64,000 nucleotides of DNA from Dactylosporangium siamense (lineage in GTDB: Bacteria > Actinomycetota > Actinomycetes > Mycobacteriales > Micromonosporaceae). The DNA lies in the NCBI RefSeq assembly GCF_016862795.1, contig NZ_BONQ01000049.1, positions 1 through 64,000 on the forward strand, in the 5' to 3' direction. Numbering within the stretch: the first letter of the stretch is position 1; each line of letters opens with the position of its first letter. The position numbers were made by a program, and so were the translations under genes. Shown in pieces: positions 49,152 through 56,419 of the stretch. Below the pieces are notes generated by a model, which was not told the origin of the DNA, did not search any database, and saw nothing but the letters and a program-made list of their open reading frames with translations.

Positions 49152-50258
49152 TCAGGACTCCAGCAGGGTGGCGACGAACTTCGCGTGGTCGTGGCCGACG
49201 GTGATGAGGACGCCGGAGCCGGGCGCGAGCCGGGAGCCCCAGGCCCCGCGTTCGCGGTACAGGTCGACCTCCGCCCATTGCGCGATCGTCGGGTCGATCG
49301 CGCAGCAGGCCGCGAGCGGGTCGTGCAGCATCTTGCCCTGCGGGTCCGCCGACTCGCGATGTGCCACGGCCGGTGGCATCGCCCGGCACACCGGCACCGC
49401 GTCGGCGGTGACCGCGACGAGGTCGAGGCCACGGGCCGCGGCACCGGCGATCGCGTCGTCGCGCGCGGTGAGGGCGAGCGTGCCGTCGTCCCCGGCGAGC
49501 CGTACCTCGGCAGCCGTGATCGCGGTGTTCCGCGGCGGTGCGGGACGCCGGGCGTGGTTGTCCAGGTATCTGTCCATGCCCTGCCAGATCAGGCGGAGCG
49601 AGGTGGCGCGGTCGCGCACGGCGGCGACTTCGGCGTGCAGGGCACGGTCGTAGACGACGCCGTGGCAGACGTTCTTCGACACGAACCGCTTGCGGGCGAT
49701 CGTCTCCGCCGCGATCACCGCGAGCGCCGACCTGCTGTCACCGTTGAGGTTGTACGACGGGCAGGTCACCAGGCCACGGAACTTCTCCAGCTGCCGTTCG
49801 AGCGGCACCACGCCCGCACCGGCGAAGCCGCCCTGCACGACGACCTCACCGAGCTGGAACCCCGGCAACTTCAGCGCGCCGCCGAGGTTCTTCAGCGGCC
49901 CCCCGGTGACGAGGGTGGTCGACGGGCCGCACAGGTCGCGGAGCAGTTCGGGCCCCGGCACGGCGTCCGTCGACGGCGGCATGTCACCGAAGGCCGCGTA
50001 GTGCCACGACGAGACGCAGGCCCCGCGCCGCCCGTGCCCGCCCTGCCCCGGGTCCCGGACCACGTGCCCGAGGTTGAACGCACCGACCGGGATCGACCGG
50101 CCGAACCAGTCCAGGGCCCGCCTGACCACCCCGACCTGGTCCGGCGTCCCCGGTGTGACGGTGACGCCGACCAGGTTCACCCGCGGGTGGCCGAGCAGGA
50201 GCAGCAGCGTGATGAAGTCGTCCGGATCGCTGGTCTCCATGTCCCAGATGACGTCCAT
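49152..50258 (-). CDS. inosine/uridine-preferring nucleoside hydrolase family protein
   Basis: 368 residues. The metal/ribose motif at the N-terminus is DMETSDPDD instead of the usual DxDxGxDD, so the calcium site keeps its last two Asp but carries Glu for the third; LTLVTGGPLKNLGG and LHDPLAACCAIDP are typical of the family. No signal peptide, so it acts in the cytosol, probably in purine or pyrimidine salvage or on a modified nucleoside. Stands alone between the lectin gene and the sigma operon. Confidence 0.83.
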   Translation of the reverse strand: MDVIWDMETSDPDDFITLLLLLGHPRVNLVGVTVTPGTPDQVGVVRRALDWFGRSIPVGAFNLGHVVRDPGQGGHGRRGACVSSWHYAAFGDMPPSTDAVPGPELLRDLCGPSTTLVTGGPLKNLGGALKLPGFQLGEVVVQGGFAGAGVVPLERQLEKFRGLVTCPSYNLNGDSRSALAVIAAETIARKRFVSKNVCHGVVYDRALHAEVAAVRDRATSLRLIWQGMDRYLDNHARRPAPPRNTAITAAEVRLAGDDGTLALTARDDAIAGAAARGLDLVAVTADAVPVCRAMPPAVAHRESADPQGKMLHDPLAACCAIDPTIAQWAEVDLYRERGAWGSRLAPGSGVLITVGHDHAKFVATLLES

Positions 50259-50340
50259 CTGCCGCTCCCGCCCGTCCTGCCGACACCGCCGGGGGTCAGG
50301 GTAGGCATCCCGCCCGGACCCGTCATGCGCATTCCGGGCC

Positions 50341-51426
50341 TCAGCGGACCGGGTCGTCCGTCGCGGCGCTGGGCTGGATGCCGGTGAGCACGTGCAGCTG
50401 CTGGTCCTTGGTCAGGCCCGAGTCGCCGGGTTCGATGAGGTACCCGTGCCCGTCGACCACGATCCGCGAGCCGTCCCGGTCGGACTGCACCTGCTTGCCG
50501 GCGTATGTGGTGTTCGGCTGCCAGTCGGCCGCGTCCGTGTCGGAGACGGAGAAGGTGCCGCGGCCCGGGACGGTGAACCCGAAGCTGGCCGAGCCCGTGG
50601 TCCCGGTCCACTGCAGCGAGCAGGTTGACGTCTTCGTGCCGGGCGGGGCCCAGGTGAGGCGGAACTGCGCCGTGCAGCGCAGCACCCGGTCGTAGCGGAT
50701 GGCGCTGGACACCTCGAGCATCGCGCCGCGGGCGTCGTCCGCGGTGATCACCGGCAGCGGGTCGGGCACGCTATCGTGGAACATCACCCAGGCCATGGCC
50801 CAGACGCCCGGCAACGGCTGCCAGCGCAACGTGGCCATCTCCTGGCTCCAGCGCAGTGTCCCGGTGGCGCCGCCGTTGATCCGCAACGGCTCGGTCTGCG
50901 GTTCGTTGGCGAACATGTGCGCCGTCTCCTGGTCCAGGCGCTCCGCGGTCTGGGTGACCACCGCCAGGTACGTGCTGTAGCCGAACTTCGAGGTCTTGCC
51001 GCGGCTCGCCTGGATCGTCTCCAGGCCGTTGCTCGAGGTCCAGGCCAGGGTGAACGGCGCCGGGTCGACCGTGTCGAGGTGGATCTGGCGGCCCTCGCCG
51101 ACCCCGCCGCCCGCGGTCAGCGGCGCCAGGGACGCCGCCGGCGGGCGCGGCTTCTCCACGATCGACGACGCGGCCGGCGAGGGGTCGGCGGAGGACGGCG
51201 GCGCCGAGCCGCCGGGTGCCGGGGTGGGGGCGCCGCGGGGGAGCAGCGTGGTCGCGGCGAGCACGGCCGCGACGGCCAGGGCCGCCCCGGCGCCGGTGGC
51301 CAGGCGGCGGTTGCGGCGGTGCCGGATCCCGCGCCGGCGGGCGCCGTCGAGCAGGGCCTCGACGCGCACGTCGCCGCCGGCGCGCTCCTGGAGGGCGGTG
51401 GTGAAGACCTGGTCGATGTCGTTCAT
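50341..51426 (-). CDS. membrane-anchored partner protein of the SigE-type sigma factor
   Basis: 361 residues: a cytosolic N-terminus (1-40, MNDIDQVFTTALQERAGGDV, the part that usually contacts sigma), one membrane helix (about 43-62), a Pro/Ser linker (65-95) and a large outer domain with four or more cysteines. No ZAS/HxxxCxxC motif is present. By position (ATGA overlap with the sigma gene) it is a candidate anti-sigma factor or an effector; sequence does not decide. Confidence 0.7.
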   Translation of the reverse strand: MNDIDQVFTTALQERAGGDVRVEALLDGARRRGIRHRRNRRLATGAGAALAVAAVLAATTLLPRGAPTPAPGGSAPPSSADPSPAASSIVEKPRPPAASLAPLTAGGGVGEGRQIHLDTVDPAPFTLAWTSSNGLETIQASRGKTSKFGYSTYLAVVTQTAERLDQETAHMFANEPQTEPLRINGGATGTLRWSQEMATLRWQPLPGVWAMAWVMFHDSVPDPLPVITADDARGAMLEVSSAIRYDRVLRCTAQFRLTWAPPGTKTSTCSLQWTGTTGSASFGFTVPGRGTFSVSDTDAADWQPNTTYAGKQVQSDRDGSRIVVDGHGYLIEPGDSGLTKDQQLHVLTGIQPSAATDDPVR

Positions 51427-51935
51427 CGCGTGGCGTCCTTCCTGAGGGCCGGCACCTCGGCCAGCCGGCGGCGCAGGGTCGCCAGCGCCCGCATCGCCTG
51501 CGAGCGCACCGTGACCTGGGAGCACTGCAGGATCTGCGCGATCGTGGCGTCGTCGAGGTCCTCGTAGTACCGCAGCACGAGCGTCGCGCGCTGCTTCGGT
51601 GCCAGTTCGGCGATGAGCTGCCAGGCGGCGTCGCGCTCGGCCGTCTCGGTGCCGATGTCGCCGAGCCCGGCCCGGTCCAGGTGCGTGGCCGACGGGTCGA
51701 TCGCGACCTCGGTGGAGGAGCGCCGGCGCCGCCACGAGATGTGCCGGTTCACGAGCATCCGCCGCACGTACACGTCGATGTCGTCGGCGCGGCTGACCCG
51801 GTCCCACCGCACGTAGGCGCGGCCGAGCACCTCCTGCACCAGGTCCTCGGCCAGGTGCCGGTCGCGCACCAGCAGCCGCGCCAGCCGGACCAGCCGGTCG
51901 CCGCGCAGCCGCACGTACTCGTCGAATTCGATCAC
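51423..51935 (-). CDS. SigE-family ECF RNA polymerase sigma factor
   Basis: 170 residues with region 2 (DRHLAEDLVQEVLGRAYVRWDRV, VRRMLVNRHISWRRRR) and region 4 (LAPKQRATLVLRYYEDLDDATIAQILQCSQVTVRSQAMRAL). It is the SigE family common in Micromonosporaceae and Streptomyces (about 165-180 residues). Translationally coupled to the membrane partner gene. Confidence 0.92.
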   Translation of the reverse strand: MIEFDEYVRLRGDRLVRLARLLVRDRHLAEDLVQEVLGRAYVRWDRVSRADDIDVYVRRMLVNRHISWRRRRSSTEVAIDPSATHLDRAGLGDIGTETAERDAAWQLIAELAPKQRATLVLRYYEDLDDATIAQILQCSQVTVRSQAMRALATLRRRLAEVPALRKDATR

Positions 51936-51997
51936 CGCAGTATCGCCTTCATACCTGGCTCGACGCCCCGGGTCCGGCGTCCTGTTGCATGCCCGGC

Positions 51998-52313
51998 TCA
52001 GGTGCTCTCGTCAGGCAGACCCAGATCGATGCCCGATCGGATGAGCAGGCGCGCCGTCATCGCCAGCACCTGGTCGCCGTACCGCGGGTCGCGGGACGTG
52101 GCCGAGGAGCGCGCCGGCCGGCCCTTCGCGTAGTAGCCGCCGGTCGCGGTGTCCAGGGCGGGGTCGCCGGCGAGCCTGACGGCGGTGCGGGCGCCGCGTT
52201 CGGGGCTGGCCAGCAGGAACCGGGCCGGTCCCTGGAAGAACCGGAACGCGCCGCCGTTGCGCCCGAAGCCGGTGGCGACGTTGCCGGGGTCGGCGGCGTT
52301 GACGGTGACCTCG
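51998..52313 (-). pseudogene. 3' remnant of a short-chain dehydrogenase gene
   Basis: About 105 codons matching the last third of an SDR: VTVNAADPGNVATGFGRN (the PG motif after the substrate loop), FLLASPERGARTAVRLAGDPALDTATGGYYAKG, ending at TGA. The Rossmann fold, catalytic Ser-Tyr-Lys and start codon are absent; upstream sequence in this frame is unlike any SDR. It is cut at the same point as the HxlR remnant on the other strand. Confidence 0.8.
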
Positions 52314-52468
52314 CGGTGGTCCCGCCCCGGGTCGACTACGCGCTGACCCCCCTCGGCCGCCGGGCGGCCGATCTGCTGAGCTCGATCCGCGACTGGGCCC
52401 AGGACAATCTCGTCGAGGTGCTCACCGCCCGCGCCGCCTACGACACCCGCCCCGCCGTGGCCCCATGA
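52312..52468 (+). pseudogene. 3' remnant of an HxlR regulator gene
   Basis: About 51 codons matching the end of an HxlR-family protein: VPPRVDYALTPLGRRAADLLSSIRDWA, the wing and dimer helix, ending at TGA 52466-52468. The recognition helix and start are missing. It is read away from the SDR remnant, as if the two 5' halves and their shared promoter had been deleted in one event. Confidence 0.8.
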
Positions 52469-52488
52469 CGCCGCCCGGAGCGGCTGGG

Positions 52489-53367
52489 TCACAGGCCGAC
52501 GGTCGTCAGACCGCGCAGGCGGCCCGGCAGCGGGGGCACCCGCAGCGCGCCCGCGCACGCGTCCAGGTGCCTGCGCACGTCGGCGCCCCACAACGTCCAG
52601 CTCCAGCCGGGCCACGCCGGCGCGGTGTCGATGAGCGCGCCGCAGAGCCGGTCGATGCACCACAGCGCGCCGGAGCGGGCGGCCTGGTCCAGATGCAGGC
52701 CCCAGCGGGGCAGTTCGGACCGCTCGAGGCCGGCGAAGCCGGGTGCCATGGCTTCGACCTTCGCGGCGGTGGTGTAGGCGATCGAGGTCTGGTCGTCGGC
52801 GGCCAGGTACAGGTCCAGCGAGTCATCGGGGCGCCGGATGCTCAGCACGCCCTGGTACCAGTCGTCGGGCCGGTCCGGGCGGACCTCGTCCGGGCCGTCG
52901 AACGGGACCGGCAGGTCCGCGAGCCGTTGCCGGTCCGGAAACCGCGTGTCCCGCAGCGGGTCGCGGTCCAGGCCGAGATACGCCGCGACGTCGAGCACCC
53001 CGTCGAACGCCCACCGCACGTGCCAGCCCGGCCATGCGTCGACCAGCCCGGCCAGCCCGTCGACGAACGTGGTGTAGTCGTCGGGTTCGTCGAAGGCGAG
53101 CAGCACCCGCCGGTCGTGGTCGATCAGGGCGGCACCCTGACAGCTGCCGTCGGTCATGAGCCCGTCGACGGGTGTGACACCCGTCCATCGCAGCGCCTCG
53201 GCTGTGTCCGGCGGCGCTGCTTCGGGTCGTTCCTGCGGCCGTAGCGCCGCGGTCGCCGCTTCGGGGCCGGCGAGCAGGTCCGCCACGACGGACGTGGCGC
53301 CCCACCGCGACCAGCCCAGCACCGTCGTGCCCCGCTCGATGATGGCGTAATTGGCCCGGTTACCCAC
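52489..53367 (-). CDS. conserved actinobacterial protein of unknown function
   Basis: 292 residues, soluble, rich in Trp (14 or so) and Asp. It starts GNRANYAIIERG..LGWSRWGA, a form I have seen in other actinobacterial hypothetical proteins (the GNRAN start and the SxWGA strand), but no domain name attaches to it. No signal peptide or membrane helix. GTG start; no obvious operon partner. Confidence 0.75.
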   Translation of the reverse strand: MGNRANYAIIERGTTVLGWSRWGATSVVADLLAGPEAATAALRPQERPEAAPPDTAEALRWTGVTPVDGLMTDGSCQGAALIDHDRRVLLAFDEPDDYTTFVDGLAGLVDAWPGWHVRWAFDGVLDVAAYLGLDRDPLRDTRFPDRQRLADLPVPFDGPDEVRPDRPDDWYQGVLSIRRPDDSLDLYLAADDQTSIAYTTAAKVEAMAPGFAGLERSELPRWGLHLDQAARSGALWCIDRLCGALIDTAPAWPGWSWTLWGADVRRHLDACAGALRVPPLPGRLRGLTTVGL

Positions 53368-53525
53368 AAGCGGTCATCATGCCCGACGGATTGACGTTCA
53401 GCGTGCTCACCCCCATCCTACGACTCGGCCGGTACCGGCGTCGTCCTCCCTGACGTGGATCTTTTCGGCGGCCCGGCTCGGCTACGTTGACCTGGCCGTA
53501 CCCGTCACGAGGCGAGCGAGGCACC

Positions 53526-54605
53526 GTGGACCTGCCGCACCAGACCCTGCCCGCCCGGCTCGGCGGTCGCATCGAGGCCGCGGAGGCCCTGACCCACAAC
53601 GAAGGCAACGCCGCGACGGGCGGGATCTGGCGGGTCCGCGGCCCCGGCGGCAGCGCGATCCTCAAGGTCGCCCGGCCGCCCGCGGCCGCACCGGCCGGCT
53701 CGCCCGCGTGGCAGACCAGCGACGAACCCACGCACTGGAACTTCTGGCACCGGGAGGTGTCGGCGTACACGACCGGTTTCGCGGCACGGGTCTACGCCGA
53801 CGCCGGCATCGCCGCGCCCGAGTTGCTGGACGTCGCGCACCGTCCCGACGGCGCGGTCGAGCTGTGGCTGGCCGACGCCCGGGGCGCCCCCGGCATGTCC
53901 TGGCCGGTGGCCCGGCTGGCGCGGTTCGCCCGGCAGCTGGGCGTGGCGCAGGCACGGTGGGTCGACGGGGTGCCGGACCTGCCGTGGCTCTCACGTCGCT
54001 GGCTGTCGCAGTACCTCGCCGAAGGACCGGGTCGCAGGGCCTGGACCGACGGCGACGAGCACTGGGACCACCCCGTCGCCGCGGTCTGGCCGGCCGCCGT
54101 GCGGGACCAGCTCCGGCGGCTGCGGGCAGAGCGGCTCACCGTCCTCGCCGCCGCGCGGGAGGCCCCGCGGACGCTCTGCCATCTGGACGTGTGGCCCACC
54201 AACCTGATCGAGGACGGCGCGACCACGGTGTTGCTGGACTGGTCGTTCACCGGCGAGGGCGGCATCGGCGAGGACGTCGCCAACCTCATCGTGGACAGCG
54301 TCGCCGACGGGCTGATGGACGCCGCGCTCCTGCCGGACATCGCCGCCGCCGTCACCGAGGGGTACCTCGCCGGCCTGCACGACGGCGGGTGGAACGGGCC
54401 ACCGGACCAGGTCCGCCGGGCGATCGCCGCCTGCGGCGCGGCGAAGTACAGCTGGTTCGCGCCGCTCGCGCTCGCCCGCGTGGTCCGCGACGGCACGTTC
54501 GGGCACCCGCAGTACGGCCGCGACGCCTCCGCGACGTCCGCCCTGCAACGACTCCAGGGCCTGGTCACGCTCCTGGCGGACTGGTCCCGGACGATCCTGC
54601 GCTGA
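53526..54605 (+). CDS. aminoglycoside-phosphotransferase-like (APH) kinase
   Basis: 359 residues: N-terminal lobe with the ATP-binding Lys in AILKVARPP, catalytic loop LCHLDVWPTNLIED and metal-binding Asp in VLLDWSFTGEGGIGED. The APH/choline-kinase fold phosphorylates small molecules (drugs, sugars, homoserine); substrate unknown. GTG 53526 with GAGG 4 bases upstream. The acetyltransferase gene that follows converges on it. Confidence 0.87.
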   Translation: MDLPHQTLPARLGGRIEAAEALTHNEGNAATGGIWRVRGPGGSAILKVARPPAAAPAGSPAWQTSDEPTHWNFWHREVSAYTTGFAARVYADAGIAAPELLDVAHRPDGAVELWLADARGAPGMSWPVARLARFARQLGVAQARWVDGVPDLPWLSRRWLSQYLAEGPGRRAWTDGDEHWDHPVAAVWPAAVRDQLRRLRAERLTVLAAAREAPRTLCHLDVWPTNLIEDGATTVLLDWSFTGEGGIGEDVANLIVDSVADGLMDAALLPDIAAAVTEGYLAGLHDGGWNGPPDQVRRAIAACGAAKYSWFAPLALARVVRDGTFGHPQYGRDASATSALQRLQGLVTLLADWSRTILR

Positions 54606-54665
54606 CCGACGCGGGCCTGAACGACGTCGGGACGGCGTCGCCGTGGGTGGGGGCAGGCGTCGGGG

Positions 54666-55886
54666 TCAGAACCAGTGCAGGCAGTGCGGGTGCCGTTCGG
54701 CGTGGAAGAGGATGTCGGCACGGGTGGCCGCGTCCGGGCGGTGGGCGCGGATGTGGCCGGCACGGACGAGCGTGCTGGGCGCGGTGCCGCCGAGGTAGAT
54801 CGAGCCGAGGTCGCTCACGTCCAGGGAGAGGTCGGGGTCCCGATCCGTAGGGACGCAGCCGGCCTTGCCGTCCCGGACGGTCAGCAGGTAGCGGTGGTGC
54901 TCGCCGAGGAACGGGTCGTCGACGTCGAGGACGAGTTCGCCGTCCGTGCACCAGCCGCGTGCGGTCAACGCCTGCGGCACGTCCAGCAGCCGCACCCAGA
55001 GCCAGTCGGAGTCGCTGCTCACCTGGGCGGCCCGGAAGTCCGCCAGCTGCCAGCGCAGCGGGTGCCCGGGCGGGAAGTGCTTGAACGCGACCTGCGTGAC
55101 GAGGTCGTGGCCGAGCAGGAATCCGATCAGGGCGGTGGAGACGGCGTCGTCGGTGGCGATGGTCTCGTCGACCGTCAACGTGCCGTCGCTGAGCGAGTAG
55201 CTGGCGTATCCGTCCGGGACGCCGCCGGCGTCGCGGTGGACGGCGACGTAGCGCGGCGCCTGAGCGATCGGGGGTTGTCCCGCGCCGAGGGCCCACCAGC
55301 GGTGCGGCCGGGACAGCGCGCCAGGCTGTGCGCGGCGGTACCGGTCGTAGACCTCCTCAAGGATCTCGCCGCACTCGGCGCGCCGCATCACCTCGACCGG
55401 GCCGCTGTTGGAGCCGGCATCCAGGACGTCCGCCCGCGGTGCGGCGAGGGCACCCTGGTGGCGGGCCACCGTGATCCGTCCCGTGTAGGTCGCCGGTCCG
55501 TAGCCGAACCTGCGGTAGATCGTGGCCTCGGAGGCCAGCAGGACGGCGAGGAACTCCCCGCGTGCCCGCAGCTCGGTGAGCTGGTGCCGCATCATCGCGG
55601 TGAGCACGCCCTGGCGTCGGTGCGAGGGCAGGACGCCGACGGCGGTGATTCCAGCGGCCGGGGCGAGGACCTCGCCGGGCAGGGTGAGTTCGAACGAGTA
55701 CGCGGCGGCGGTCCCGACGGGCCGCCCGTCCGCGGTCACGGCCAGCAGCCCGCGGTCCATCTCGAACGCCGACCACCAGACACCGCCGCCATCCTCGTTC
55801 GGCGTGTCCGGGTGGATCCCGAGCGCGGTGTGGAATGTGTTGACGAAGGCGTCGAGGTCCTGGTCGGTCGTGGGACGGATGTCCAT
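54666..55886 (-). CDS. Eis-family GNAT N-acetyltransferase
   Basis: 406 residues, the usual Eis length. The N-terminal GNAT domain carries the acetyl-CoA loop VLPSHRRQGVLTAMM, followed by a second GNAT-like domain (about 160-290) and the C-terminal SCP2-like domain ending ...HCLHWF, whose terminal carboxylate is catalytic in Eis. Such enzymes acetylate aminoglycosides and other amines at several positions. GGGAGG 8 bases before the ATG. A MerR-type promoter at 55937-55967 suggests induction by a drug or stress. Confidence 0.9.
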   Translation of the reverse strand: MDIRPTTDQDLDAFVNTFHTALGIHPDTPNEDGGGVWWSAFEMDRGLLAVTADGRPVGTAAAYSFELTLPGEVLAPAAGITAVGVLPSHRRQGVLTAMMRHQLTELRARGEFLAVLLASEATIYRRFGYGPATYTGRITVARHQGALAAPRADVLDAGSNSGPVEVMRRAECGEILEEVYDRYRRAQPGALSRPHRWWALGAGQPPIAQAPRYVAVHRDAGGVPDGYASYSLSDGTLTVDETIATDDAVSTALIGFLLGHDLVTQVAFKHFPPGHPLRWQLADFRAAQVSSDSDWLWVRLLDVPQALTARGWCTDGELVLDVDDPFLGEHHRYLLTVRDGKAGCVPTDRDPDLSLDVSDLGSIYLGGTAPSTLVRAGHIRAHRPDAATRADILFHAERHPHCLHWF

Positions 55887-55936
55887 TGCTGCTGCCTCCC
55901 GTGGGATTCGGGCACCATGACTGGCGGTGCCCGGCC

Positions 55937-55967
55937 ACAGTGCAGGGTTGACCCTTGGCCGGGTCAA
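55937..55967 (-). promoter_or_regulatory. MerR-type promoter of the Eis-like gene
   Basis: Read leftwards: TTGACC (55967-55962), a long 19-base spacer, CACTGT (55942-55937). Within it lies TTGACCC-GGCCAA-GGGTCAA, a perfect 7-bp inverted repeat covering -35 and spacer. Over-long spacing with a dyad between the boxes is the hallmark of MerR-family activators. No MerR gene is in the window. Confidence 0.65.
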
Positions 55968-56045
55968 GCGAATTTCGCGCGGTCCGGGAGCCGGTGCATC
56001 CACGACGCAGGGCCGCCTGACCCCCGGTGGTCTCGTGTCGTGAGT

Positions 56046-56057
56046 CGTCAATTGACG
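56046..56057. repeat. 12-bp palindrome in the gap upstream of the Eis-like gene
   Basis: CGTCAATTGACG, perfect, 44 bp beyond the stop of the small membrane protein gene (56102-56419). It may be an operator; no other evidence. Confidence 0.35.
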
Positions 56058-56101
56058 AGCAGCCGCCCCGGCACGTCCGCGGGCACCGGGGCGAGGACCA
56101 G

Positions 56102-56419
56102 TCAGACGGACGTGGTCACCAGGCAGATCAGGACGAACCCGGTCGCGCCGATGAGCGTGCTGGACAGCGCGCCCCGTCCGAACGCCCGCGCGTACGGCTG
56201 GGTCATGCACACCCCGCCGACGAACACCCCGACCGGCACGATCGCCAGCTCCGGGATCACCAGCAGCACCATGAACGACCGGGCCTCCGGGTCGCCGTTG
56301 ACGATGAGCTGCAGGATCAGGAACGCCATCAGCAGCACGTGCGGCAGCGCGCCGAGGACCGCGCCGAGGGTCTGGCCGCGGGCCGGCGGCGTGGCCGCCG
56401 GCCCGACGACCGGGGTCAT
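56102..56419 (-). CDS. small membrane protein coupled to the giant surface protein
   Basis: 105 residues with about three membrane helices (LGAVLGALPHVLLMAFLILQLIV, FMVLLVIPELAIVPVGVFVGG, LIGATGFVLICLV). No family recognised. Its ATG overlaps the stop codon of the 1714-residue protein gene (ATGA), so translation of the two is linked. Confidence 0.7.
   Translation of the reverse strand: MTPVVGPAATPPARGQTLGAVLGALPHVLLMAFLILQLIVNGDPEARSFMVLLVIPELAIVPVGVFVGGVCMTQPYARAFGRGALSSTLIGATGFVLICLVTTSV

Noticed and set aside
49152-50258. Nucleoside hydrolase as an inactive homologue because of the altered DxD motif
   Set aside because: Glu replaces one Asp, which can still bind calcium, and the remaining family motifs are intact, so inactivity cannot be claimed.
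54606-54665. Terminator between the APH-like kinase and Eis-like genes
   Set aside because: CCGACGC and GCGTCGG could pair but are more than 40 bases apart with no compact hairpin between them.
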